Origin: CAZMRW01 sp964568805
GTDB lineage: Bacteria > Pseudomonadota > Gammaproteobacteria > Methylococcales > Methylomonadaceae
Reading direction: 5' to 3'
NCBI GenBank assembly: GCA_964568805.1
Contig: CAZMRW010000043.1
Span: forward strand, 1 to 33,813
Length of the DNA: 33,813 nucleotides
Shown here: positions 15,606 to 23,656 of the stretch, in pieces
How the letters are laid out: the number at the start of each line of letters is the position of its first letter
Numbering within the stretch: the first letter of the stretch is position 1
Position numbers and translations under genes: made by a program
The notes under the pieces: model-generated
Seen by the model: the letters and a program-made list of their open reading frames with translations, nothing else
Database searches by the model: none
Told to the model about the DNA's origin: nothing

Positions 15606-18017
15606 TTGAGCTTCTCGGATAACGCGACTATGGGCTATATCTCCCTGGCCTACGGCCTGGTCTTTTTCATGCTATGCATGATTGTCCTTATGTTGCCAAA
15701 GTATAACACCACGTGGCACTTCGCCCCGCATTTGTCATTGCTGGCATCATTCAGCATATTGCTCGGGGTGGCGGAGTTTATTGAAATGCAGAGGCTGAAC
15801 AACCCGGTTGAATGGTTGACCCGGTTTAGCTGCTTTATGTTGATAGCTTCCTATCTGCCCCTGCTTGAGTTTGCTCGCCGGACCTGGAACAATTTTTTCT
15901 TTACGGTTCGCCTGTCCGCGCCTTGGGTGTTTGGCGCTACGGGTCTGGTGATGGCGCTTTCAGTGTTGATGCCCTGGACGCCGCCAATTGCCGATCAGAT
16001 GAAAGACACGCGTCTGTTTTTAGGCGTCCTGGCTGTGCTGTTAACCGGTATTGCATTGTTCGCCGCCAAACGAACAGAAGGGAAAGGTCGTACAACCATC
16101 GACAGCGCGGTTTGGCTGCTTATCTTGGTATTGGTATTCATCTGCTACAGCGTATCATTCTTTCTCCTTTTCCAGACAGATCCGCATGTGCCGACGCAGG
16201 AAAATTTCCTCTCTTCGTTTGGCTTTTCCGTCCAGTCGTTTCGAACTATGTGCTCAGCGGTGGCATCCCTGGGGCTTGTCTGGCTAGTTCTTCTGGCGGG
16301 TAATAACTGCCAAATAGACGCCATCGCCTTCGAATGGTCACAGAAAGCGATAATAATTGCCGATGCCAATAATGTCATTTTACGCATCAACAATGCCTTC
16401 ACCGAATCCTCGGGTTACACGCCCAATGATGCCGTAGGTCAAAAAATAAGCTTATTCAATTTAGGGTACCCTAACGACGCCATTTACGCTGAAATGCAAG
16501 AGAGCGTTGCTCGTACCGGAACCTGGCAGGGGGAAATCCGTTGCCAGCGAAAGAATGGCGAGAATTATCCTTCGTGGTTAACCCTCACCGGGGTGAAAGA
16601 TATCGCCGGTGTGGTCATTTATTATGTTGGTATGTATGTCGACATCACCGAAAGTAAAGCGATCGAAGAGGAAATGAAACGACGGGCTTTCTATGATCCG
16701 CTCACCCAACTACCCAATCGTCTGCTGTTGCGCGAAAGGTTGAATCACTGCATTAGCATGGAGCGACGCTCAGGCCAAAGTCTGGCCTTGCTAATGCTGG
16801 ATCTGGATCGTTTCAAATCTGTCAACGACAGCCTGGGGCATCTGGCCGGCGACGAGCTATTGAAACAAGTCGCTGCAAGAATTACAAGCCGGTTGCGCGA
16901 TGTGGACCTGGTTGCCCGTTTAGGTGGCGATGAATTCATCGTTTTATTAGAAGACATTAACGATCCGCAAGATGCTTCACGAGTCGCTGAAGATATTATC
17001 AGCGATTTAAGCAAGCCCTTTACGTTGAATCAAAGCAACGATGTCTGGATTGGCGCCAGTATTGGCATTAGTCTTTATCATCAACACGGTGACAGCCCTG
17101 AAGTACTCATGGATCATGCCGATAAGGCCTTGTATCAGGCGAAAGACCAAGGGCGTGGCTGTTTTGCCTATTTTTCTGAATCCTTGACAAGTGCCGCTCG
17201 GGAACGTATTGAACTGGAAACCCGTTTGCGCCGGGCGATTCAACAAGAAGAGCTGCGCGTGTTCTATCAACCCCAAATAGATATTAAAAGTGGCCGCATA
17301 GTCGGCGCCGAAGCCTTGGTGCGCTGGCAAGACCCTATCGAGGGACTGATTTCACCTTCCCGCTTTATTCCTGTAGCCGAAGATTCGAATCTGATTGTCG
17401 ATATTGGCGAATGGGTATTGCGGGAGACTTGTAACCAGGGCCAGTTTTGGCTGGCTTATGGACTGCCGCCATTGACCCTGGCGGTTAATATTTCTCCGCA
17501 CCAATTAAAACGTATCGATCTTAATAGCTTGATCGATAAAGTATTGGCCGAAACCGGTTTCCCAGCCGAGCAACTGGAATTGGAAATAACCGAAAGCGGA
17601 ATAATGGAGAATCAGGATAATGCGACGGAGATTCTCAACAACCTGCGTATTCAGGGCATTCGGTTAGCCATTGACGATTTCGGCACTGGCTATTCATCGT
17701 TGGCCTATTTAAAAAGTTTCCCTCTGAATGTGCTGAAAATCGATAAAAGCTTTATCGATGATATTCCCCATAGTAAAGACGGCATGGAAATCGCCGCCAC
17801 CATAATTGCAATGGGCCGTACCTTGGGATTAAAAGTCCTGGCAGAAGGCGTAGAAACGCCGGAACAACTTGCATTCTTGCGGGGGCATAATTGCGATATT
17901 TATCAGGGCTTTATAAAAAGTTGTCCCTTGTCCGCAAAAGAGTTTACCAGGTTGTTGCGTATTCAACAAGAAAGAGATTTAGCTCGTTTTCAACGGAGGG
18001 AACTGAAAGAAGCTTAA
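15606..18017 (+). CDS. 7-TM PAS-GGDEF-EAL cyclic-di-GMP protein
   Basis: Predicted membrane sensor that makes and/or degrades cyclic-di-GMP. An N-terminal block of seven hydrophobic helices is followed by a PAS domain, GGDEF and EAL. Numbering from an ATG at 15513, the catalytic loop GGDEF is intact at 471-475 and is preceded by an RDVD inhibitory I-site (462-465). EAL (EALVRW) is at 600, with EITES, DDFGTGYSS, KIDKSFI and EGVET all preserved, so both catalytic domains look active. The start is uncertain. I chose the TTG at 15606, which has AGGA 8 nt upstream and begins just before the first helix. ATGs at 15513, 15537 and 15630 are alternatives. The N-terminal helices do not fit a sensor family I can name. 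Confidence 0.9.
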   Translation: MSFSDNATMGYISLAYGLVFFMLCMIVLMLPKYNTTWHFAPHLSLLASFSILLGVAEFIEMQRLNNPVEWLTRFSCFMLIASYLPLLEFARRTWNNFFFTVRLSAPWVFGATGLVMALSVLMPWTPPIADQMKDTRLFLGVLAVLLTGIALFAAKRTEGKGRTTIDSAVWLLILVLVFICYSVSFFLLFQTDPHVPTQENFLSSFGFSVQSFRTMCSAVASLGLVWLVLLAGNNCQIDAIAFEWSQKAIIIADANNVILRINNAFTESSGYTPNDAVGQKISLFNLGYPNDAIYAEMQESVARTGTWQGEIRCQRKNGENYPSWLTLTGVKDIAGVVIYYVGMYVDITESKAIEEEMKRRAFYDPLTQLPNRLLLRERLNHCISMERRSGQSLALLMLDLDRFKSVNDSLGHLAGDELLKQVAARITSRLRDVDLVARLGGDEFIVLLEDINDPQDASRVAEDIISDLSKPFTLNQSNDVWIGASIGISLYHQHGDSPEVLMDHADKALYQAKDQGRGCFAYFSESLTSAARERIELETRLRRAIQQEELRVFYQPQIDIKSGRIVGAEALVRWQDPIEGLISPSRFIPVAEDSNLIVDIGEWVLRETCNQGQFWLAYGLPPLTLAVNISPHQLKRIDLNSLIDKVLAETGFPAEQLELEITESGIMENQDNATEILNNLRIQGIRLAIDDFGTGYSSLAYLKSFPLNVLKIDKSFIDDIPHSKDGMEIAATIIAMGRTLGLKVLAEGVETPEQLAFLRGHNCDIYQGFIKSCPLSAKEFTRLLRIQQERDLARFQRRELKEA

Positions 18018-18429
18018 GAAATTTTTATTGCATTAATCTCTTTCGGGCCCGGTTTCCCGACTAACCAGCCTTTCTTGGTCATGTGATGCAAAAAGCAGCC
18101 ATTAACAGGCTTTGATCGCCAATGTCATGCTCCTTTCCTTATGCCGTCAAATAAATTCAAACCATTGGCGCCCAAAGAGGCTAATCAATGAGTCATGGAT
18201 AAGTCTTGTTGTAGAATATTTAAGAAAAAATAATTCATAACAATCGCATAAACTTGGACAGCAAAATTCGTTAGACCGATTTGCCATGAACAATCAGCCA
18301 TTCTCGAAGCTGATGAAATAGAATTCTTGTTTGAAATTTCCAATGGGCGTGACGGTGTTATCATGCGAAACTGTCCATCAGCTTCGTATGTGTTTCACGA
18401 TTAAAAAAAATTGCTAATGACCAAAGCCT
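18018..18429. other. Intergenic stretch with an 11-bp inverted repeat
   Basis: CGAAGCTGATG (18305-18315) and CATCAGCTTCG (18376-18386) are perfect inverted copies 60 nt apart. A stop-free stretch of about 50 codons (18252-18401, reading EADEIEFLFEISNGRDGV) spans this region, without a start codon or ribosome site. I see no other gene or promoter in the remainder. Confidence 0.5.
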
Positions 18430-18435
18430 TATAAT
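18430..18435 (+). promoter_or_regulatory. Candidate -10 element of the carA promoter
   Basis: A perfect TATAAT, predicting a transcript start near 18442 and a leader of about 80 nt. No good -35 lies at 16-18 nt; TTGCTA at 18411 is only 13 nt away. Confidence 0.4.
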
Positions 18436-18466
18436 CTTGTAAAATTATCGGTGTTTGAATTTATAT

Positions 18467-18500
18467 AACGGGATGACTCCATTAGGAATCATCCCGTTTT
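18467..18500 (+). terminator. Leader hairpin (possible attenuator) ahead of carA
   Basis: AACGGGATGACTCC (18467-18480) and GGAATCATCCCGTT (18485-18498) pair around an ATTA loop. There are 13 pairs with one C-A mismatch, and the stem ends in TTTT. It is 24 nt upstream of the carA start. Downstream of the TATAAT it would act as an attenuator; if transcription starts beyond it, it simply ends upstream transcripts. Confidence 0.6.
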
Positions 18501-18521
18501 GCACATTTAGAGGTGACATGT

Positions 18522-19643
18522 TTGAGTAAGCCAGCCTTGTTGGTATTGGAAGATGGAACGGTATTTAACGGTGTATCGATCGGTGCAGACGGCTGTTCTG
18601 TCGGTGAAGTCGTTTTTAATACCGCGATGACCGGGTATCAGGAAATACTCAGTGATCCGTCTTATGCCCGTCAAATAGTGACATTAACCTATCCGCACAT
18701 TGGCAATGTCGGCACCAATCGTGAAGATAATGAATCGGCCCGGGTGTTTGCCAGCGGTCTGGTGGTCAGGGATTTGCCGCTTCTGGCCTGCAACTGGCGG
18801 AACGAAAAACCCTTGCAGCAGTATCTTGAAGAAAACAATGTGGTCGCCATTGCCGAAATCGATACCCGCAAGTTAACCCGTTTGCTGCGCGATAAAGGCG
18901 CGCAACGCGGCTGCATCATGGCCGGCGCGTCCGTAGATATGGATGCGGCAACCTTAGCGATTGAAAGCTTTCCGGGTTTAAAAGGGATGGATCTGGCCAA
19001 GGTTGTTTCAGTTTCCAAACCTTATGAATGGACTGAAAACATCTGGCATCTGAAGAAGGGCCATACCCAGGCCGAAAATCTGAACAAACATGTGGTCGCT
19101 TACGACTTCGGCATCAAGCGAAATATTCTCAGATTGCTGGTCAACCGGGGTTGCCGCATTACCGTGGTGCCTGCGACGACGCCAGCCGAAACCGTTTTAG
19201 CGATGAATCCGGACGGTGTTTTTCTGTCCAACGGTCCCGGCGATCCGGAACCCTGTACTTATGCAATCGAGGCAATCAAATCGATTTTGCAAAAGAAGGT
19301 TCCCGTGTTCGGAATTTGTCTGGGTCATCAACTGCTGGCCTTGGCCAGCGGCGCCAAAACCGAAAAAATGAAATTCGGCCATCATGGCGCCAATCATCCG
19401 GTGCAGGAAGTGGCCACGGGCCGGGTAATGATCAGCAGCCAAAACCATGGCTTTGCCGTAGACAAAGACAGCTTGCCCGATAACGTGATTCCGACATTTT
19501 ATTCGTTATTCGACGGCAGTCTGCAAGGCATCGCGCTCACCGATTGTCCCGCGTTCAGTTTTCAGGGACATCCGGAGGCGAGCCCCGGTCCCCATGATGT
19601 CGAATCATTGTTTGACACTTTCATCGAATTAATGAATAAATGA
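18522..19643 (+). CDS. carA: Carbamoyl-phosphate synthase small subunit
   Basis: Glutaminase subunit that channels ammonia to CarB for carbamoyl phosphate, the precursor of arginine and pyrimidines. The 373-aa product has the CarA-specific N-terminal half (LEDGTVFNGVSIGADG, FNTAMTGYQEI) and a class I glutaminase with the nucleophile C266 in FGICLGHQLLALA and a QGHPEASPGPHD ending. A GTG at 18513 is possible, but GAGGTGA at 18510-18516, 5 nt ahead of TTG 18522, makes the TTG the better start. carB follows after 83 nt with an inverted repeat in between, and greA comes next, the common gammaproteobacterial order. Confidence 0.97.
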   Translation: MSKPALLVLEDGTVFNGVSIGADGCSVGEVVFNTAMTGYQEILSDPSYARQIVTLTYPHIGNVGTNREDNESARVFASGLVVRDLPLLACNWRNEKPLQQYLEENNVVAIAEIDTRKLTRLLRDKGAQRGCIMAGASVDMDAATLAIESFPGLKGMDLAKVVSVSKPYEWTENIWHLKKGHTQAENLNKHVVAYDFGIKRNILRLLVNRGCRITVVPATTPAETVLAMNPDGVFLSNGPGDPEPCTYAIEAIKSILQKKVPVFGICLGHQLLALASGAKTEKMKFGHHGANHPVQEVATGRVMISSQNHGFAVDKDSLPDNVIPTFYSLFDGSLQGIALTDCPAFSFQGHPEASPGPHDVESLFDTFIELMNK

Positions 19644-19653
19644 TTTTGGTTCA

Positions 19654-19715
19654 AGGTACAGGTTCAAGGAGTGTGATCCCTTAAACCTGTATCTTTTACC
19701 TTGAACCCTGTACCT
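19654..19715. repeat. Long inverted repeat in the carA-carB spacer
   Basis: AGGTACAGGTTCAAGG (19654-19669) is mirrored by CCTTGAACCCTGTACCT (19699-19715), a 16-bp stem with one bulged C and a 29-nt loop. TTCAAGG also occurs as a direct repeat within the left arm. The related string AAGGTACA recurs downstream of greA, so this may be a dispersed intergenic repeat. Confidence 0.75.
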
Positions 19716-19726
19716 ATAATTAAACC

Positions 19727-22700
19727 ATGCCAAAAAGAACCGACATTAAATCGATTTTATTACTGGGAGCCGGGCCGATTGTGATTGGCCAGGCCTGCGA
19801 ATTCGATTATTCAGGGACCCAGGCCTGCAAGGCGCTGCGAGAGGAAGGCTACCGGGTCATCCTGGTCAATTCCAACCCCGCCACCATCATGACCGATCCG
19901 GATATGGCCGATGCGGTTTATATCGAGCCTATTGACTGGCAGACGGTCGAAAAAATTATCGAAAAAGAGCGGCCTGACGCGCTGTTGCCGACGATGGGCG
20001 GGCAAACGGCGTTGAACTGCGCGCTGGCGCTCGATGCCCATGGCGTCCTTGAAAAATACGGCGTCGAGATGATCGGCGCCAGCAAGGAAGCGATCAATAA
20101 AGCCGAAGACCGTGAATTGTTTAACCAGGCGATGCGGAAAATCGGTTTTGAAGTCGCCAAATCCAAAACCGCGCATTCGATGGAAGAAGCCATGGCGGCA
20201 CAGAAGGAAGTGGGCTATCCGACCATTATTCGTCCTTCGTTTACCATGGGCGGCAGCGGCGGCGGCATTGCCTACAACAAGGAAGAATTTATCGAAATCT
20301 GCGAACGCGGCCTGGATTTGTCGCCCACCAATGAACTGCTGATCGAAGAATCGGTGTTAGGCTGGAAAGAATTCGAAATGGAAGTGGTGCGCGATTCCAA
20401 GGACAATTGCATCATCGTCTGTTCGATCGAAAATTTCGATCCGATGGGCGTGCATACCGGCGATTCGATTACCGTGGCGCCGGCGCAAACCCTGACCGAT
20501 AAGGAATACCAGATTTTACGCAACGTTGCCGTCGCAGTGCTGCGCGAAATCGGCGTCGATACCGGCGGTTCCAACGTGCAGGTGGCGATTAATCCGGTCG
20601 ACGGACGCCTGATCGTCATCGAAATGAACCCCCGGGTGTCGCGTTCGTCTGCGTTAGCGTCGAAAGCAACCGGTTTTCCGATTGCCAAGGTCGCTGCCAA
20701 GCTGGCGGTGGGTTACACCCTGGATGAATTGCAAAACGAGATCACCGGCGGCGCGACGCCGGCATCGTTCGAGCCGACGATCGATTATGTCGTTACCAAA
20801 GTACCTCGGTTCACCTTTGAAAAATTTCCGCAGGCCGATGATCGTCTAACCACGCAGATGAAGTCGGTCGGTGAAGTGATGGCGATCGGCCGCACGTTTC
20901 AGGAGTCGCTGCAAAAAGCCTTGCGCGGTCTCGAAATCGGCATCAGCGGACTTGATGAGATCATCGATTTGCATGCAGAGGATATGCCGGAGAAATTTCA
21001 GCGTGAACTGCGCCATCCGGGGCCCGACCGCTTGCGCTATGTCGCCGATGCCTTTCGTAGCGGCATGACTCTGGACGAGGTTCATGAAGCCAGTAAAATT
21101 GATCCCTGGTTTCTGGCGCAGGTAGAGGATTTGGTGGTGACGGAAAAATCGCTATCGAATAAAACCTTGTCGACGCTGAAAGAGGGCGAACTCTTTAAAC
21201 TCAAGCGCAAAGGTTTTTCCGATTTGAGGCTGGCGAAATTGCTGGATACCTCTGAAATGGAAGTGCGCAATGTGCGCCATAAACAGGGTATTCGTCCGGT
21301 CTACAAGCGCATCGATTCGTGCGCGGCTGAATTTTCATCGGATACGGCGTATCTGTATTCCACCTATGAAGAAGAATGTGAAGCCCGGGTGTCTGATAAA
21401 GACAAAATCATCATTCTGGGCGGCGGACCTAACCGTATCGGACAGGGTATCGAATTCGATTATTGTTGCGTTCACGCGGCCCTGGCATTGCGCGAAGACG
21501 GCTATGAAACCATCATGATTAACTGTAATCCTGAAACCGTTTCAACCGATTTCGATACTTCCGATCGATTGTATTTTGAGTCGTTAACGCTGGAAGATGT
21601 GCTGGAAATCGTTCATATCGAAAAACCCAAGGGCGTGATCGTTCAATATGGCGGTCAAACGCCATTGAAATTGGCCCGCGCCCTGGAAGCGGCAGGCGTT
21701 CCTATTATCGGTACTTCGCCCGATTCAATCGATTTGGCGGAGGACCGGGAGCGTTTCCAGAAATTACTGGAAAGACTGGAACTGAAGCAGCCGCCCAATG
21801 CGACCGCCCGTTCGGTTGATCAGGCCCTGAATGCGGCCAAAGAGCTTGGCTATCCGCTGGTGGTGCGCCCTTCTTATGTGCTGGGCGGCCGAGCCATGGA
21901 AATCGTCTTCAATGAAGAAGGCCTGCAGCGCTATATGAAAGAGGCGGTCAGCGTTTCCAATGATTCGCCGGTATTGCTGGATCGATTTCTTGACGATGCG
22001 GTGGAAATGGATGTCGATGCGATTTATGACGGCGAGCAAGTACTGATTGGCGGTTTGATGGAGCATATCGAACAGGCGGGAATCCATTCGGGCGACTCGG
22101 CGTGTTCATTGCCGCCCTACGATCTGGCGCCGGCCATTCAGGATCAATTGCGTGTGCAGGTGGCCAAAATGGCGGAGGCTTTGGGCGTGAGAGGGCTGAT
22201 GAATACCCAGTTTGCTATCCAGGGCGACGATATTTACGTGCTGGAAGTCAATCCCAGGGCCTCGCGTACCGCCCCGTTTGTCTCAAAAGCGACCGGTTAT
22301 CCATTGGCCAAAATCGCTGCCCGCTGCATGGTCGGTCAATCCCTGGCCCAGCAAGGCGTCACCAAGGAGCGGATACCGGATTACTATTCGGTGAAAGAGG
22401 CCGTTTTTCCTTTTGTCAAATTCCCGGGTGTCGATCCCTTGTTGGGACCGGAAATGAAGTCCACCGGAGAAGTGATGGGTGTAGGTAAAACTTTTGGCGA
22501 AGCATTCGCGAAATCCCAGCGTGCGGCCGGCGTTAATTTGAATCATAGCGGCAAGGTATTGATCAGCATACGGGATGCCGATAAACTCAAATTGCCTGAT
22601 ATTGCCAGAATGCTGGTGGAAAAAAAATATGAGATCGTCGCTACCGGCGGTACGGCAAAATTTCTTAAAAATGCAGGCATTTCCTGCGAAGTGGTTTATA

Positions 22701-22948
22701 AAGTCAATGAAGGCAGGCCCAATACGGTTGATATGATCAAAAACGGCCAGATTCAGTTGATCATTAACACCACCGAAGGAAAAAAAGCAATCGCGGATTC
22801 CTTTACGATGCGCAGGGAGGCGTTACAGCATCGCATCACTTATTACACAACGATGGCCGGCGCCAGGGCAGCCTGTTACGCATTGGGGGAACTTGAGGCC
22901 AGAAATGTTGTGTGTTTGCAGGATTTGCATCGAAGCCTGAATGGGTGA
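19727..22948 (+). CDS. carB: Carbamoyl-phosphate synthase large subunit
   Basis: Synthetase subunit that uses bicarbonate, ammonia from CarA and two ATP. At 1073 aa it equals the E. coli length. The two homologous halves are visible, each with an ATP-grasp domain: the first opens KSILLLGAGPIVIGQACEFDYSG, the second KIIILGGGPNRIGQGIEFDY. Other conserved pieces are TMGGQTALN, RPSFTMGGSGGG, EMNPRVSRSSALASKATGFPIA and the matching second-half EVNPRASRTAPFVSKATGYPLA. A C-terminal MGS-like allosteric domain (about 940-1073, with ATGGTAKFL) binds effectors such as UMP or ornithine in relatives. No Shine-Dalgarno precedes the ATG; instead TATAAT lies 6 nt upstream (19715-19720). Confidence 0.98.
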   Translation: MPKRTDIKSILLLGAGPIVIGQACEFDYSGTQACKALREEGYRVILVNSNPATIMTDPDMADAVYIEPIDWQTVEKIIEKERPDALLPTMGGQTALNCALALDAHGVLEKYGVEMIGASKEAINKAEDRELFNQAMRKIGFEVAKSKTAHSMEEAMAAQKEVGYPTIIRPSFTMGGSGGGIAYNKEEFIEICERGLDLSPTNELLIEESVLGWKEFEMEVVRDSKDNCIIVCSIENFDPMGVHTGDSITVAPAQTLTDKEYQILRNVAVAVLREIGVDTGGSNVQVAINPVDGRLIVIEMNPRVSRSSALASKATGFPIAKVAAKLAVGYTLDELQNEITGGATPASFEPTIDYVVTKVPRFTFEKFPQADDRLTTQMKSVGEVMAIGRTFQESLQKALRGLEIGISGLDEIIDLHAEDMPEKFQRELRHPGPDRLRYVADAFRSGMTLDEVHEASKIDPWFLAQVEDLVVTEKSLSNKTLSTLKEGELFKLKRKGFSDLRLAKLLDTSEMEVRNVRHKQGIRPVYKRIDSCAAEFSSDTAYLYSTYEEECEARVSDKDKIIILGGGPNRIGQGIEFDYCCVHAALALREDGYETIMINCNPETVSTDFDTSDRLYFESLTLEDVLEIVHIEKPKGVIVQYGGQTPLKLARALEAAGVPIIGTSPDSIDLAEDRERFQKLLERLELKQPPNATARSVDQALNAAKELGYPLVVRPSYVLGGRAMEIVFNEEGLQRYMKEAVSVSNDSPVLLDRFLDDAVEMDVDAIYDGEQVLIGGLMEHIEQAGIHSGDSACSLPPYDLAPAIQDQLRVQVAKMAEALGVRGLMNTQFAIQGDDIYVLEVNPRASRTAPFVSKATGYPLAKIAARCMVGQSLAQQGVTKERIPDYYSVKEAVFPFVKFPGVDPLLGPEMKSTGEVMGVGKTFGEAFAKSQRAAGVNLNHSGKVLISIRDADKLKLPDIARMLVEKKYEIVATGGTAKFLKNAGISCEVVYKVNEGRPNTVDMIKNGQIQLIINTTEGKKAIADSFTMRREALQHRITYYTTMAGARAACYALGELEARNVVCLQDLHRSLNG

Positions 22949-23003
22949 CATTTAATATAATTCCCGTTGGGAATGGAAAAAATAATATCGGAGTTATTGA
23001 AAG

Positions 23004-23480
23004 ATGAATAAAGTACCTTTAACCGTCAAAGGCGCAGAGAAATTGCGGGCGGAATTGGAAGAATTGAAAAGTGTGGTGCGTCCGCGCATTATCGCATCCA
23101 TTGCGACCGCTCGTGCCCACGGTGATTTGAAAGAAAACGCCGAATATCATGCCGCGCGTGAACAACAAAGTTTCGCCGAAGGCCGCATCGCCGAGATAGA
23201 GTCCAAATTATCGAATGCGCAGATTATTGACGTCACCAGGCTGGATCCGAATGGCAAGGTTGTGTTTGGGGCAACGGTTGAAATAGAAGAACTTGAATCA
23301 GGAAAAACGGTAATTTATCAGATCGTCGGCGAAGATGAAGCCAATATCAAGGAAGGCCGGATTTCGATAGGTTCGCCCATCGCGCGGGCCTTGATCGGTA
23401 AAGAAGTGGGCGATGTTGTTATCGTCAAGGCGCCGGGCGGTAATATCGAATACGAGATACTGTCGATAGAGTATGTGTAA
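23004..23480 (+). CDS. greA: Transcription elongation factor GreA
   Basis: Rescues stalled RNA polymerase by stimulating transcript cleavage. The 158-aa product has the N-terminal coiled coil with acidic tip (LRAELEELKSVVRPRIIASIATARAHGDLKENAEYHAAREQQ region) and the C-terminal FKBP-like globular domain (ISIGSPIARALIGKEVGDVV). GGAG lies about 10 nt before the ATG. Upstream, TATAAT (22956-22961) and an ATTCCC-GTT-GGGAAT palindrome (22960-22974) mark a possible own promoter, though no good -35 is seen. The location after carAB is the usual gammaproteobacterial arrangement. Confidence 0.97.
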   Translation: MNKVPLTVKGAEKLRAELEELKSVVRPRIIASIATARAHGDLKENAEYHAAREQQSFAEGRIAEIESKLSNAQIIDVTRLDPNGKVVFGATVEIEELESGKTVIYQIVGEDEANIKEGRISIGSPIARALIGKEVGDVVIVKAPGGNIEYEILSIEYV

Positions 23481-23485
23481 GAGGT

Positions 23486-23509
23486 GAAAGGTACAAGGCG
23501 AAAGGCGAA
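23486..23509 (+). repeat. AAGG-rich repeat after greA
   Basis: Short direct units (AAGGCGAAAGGCGAAA) just after greA. They are imperfectly complementary (6 of 7 per unit) to the TTTAGCC array that follows and could fold onto it. Confidence 0.5.
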
Positions 23510-23515
23510 AAGAGC

Positions 23516-23542
23516 TTGACAAAGCAAAATTCAGGTTACAAT
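23516..23542 (+). promoter_or_regulatory. Candidate promoter upstream of the heptamer array
   Basis: TTGACA (23516-23521) and TACAAT (23537-23542) match sigma-70 boxes well, but their spacing is only 15 nt. If used, the TTTAGCC array would lie in the 5' leader of the kinase/phosphatase gene. Confidence 0.4.
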
Positions 23543-23543
23543 T

Positions 23544-23627
23544 ATTAGCCTTTAGCCTTTAGCCTTTAGCCTTTAGCCTTTAGCCTTTAGCCTTTAGCCT
23601 TTAGCCTTTAGCCTTTAGCCTTTAGCC
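23544..23627 (+). repeat. Tandem heptamer array, (TTTAGCC)11 plus one variant
   Basis: A variant first unit ATTAGCC (23544-23550) is followed by eleven perfect TTTAGCC copies (23551-23627). The array ends 29 nt before the kinase/phosphatase start. Perfect short tandem repeats of this length are prone to slippage. Because the array is outside the coding region, copy changes would alter leader or promoter geometry rather than reading frame. Confidence 0.97.
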
Positions 23628-23656
23628 TACTTCGTTCCTACCGATATTATTTCTAT

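Noticed and set aside
18473..18529. Possible 18-codon leader peptide through the carA hairpin
   Set aside because: It has no ribosome site, no run of Arg or other regulatory codons, and it overlaps the carA start out of frame.
23544..23627. The TTTAGCC array as a CRISPR or telomere-like element
   Set aside because: There are no spacers between units and the unit is only 7 nt, so it is a simple tandem repeat inside a chromosome.
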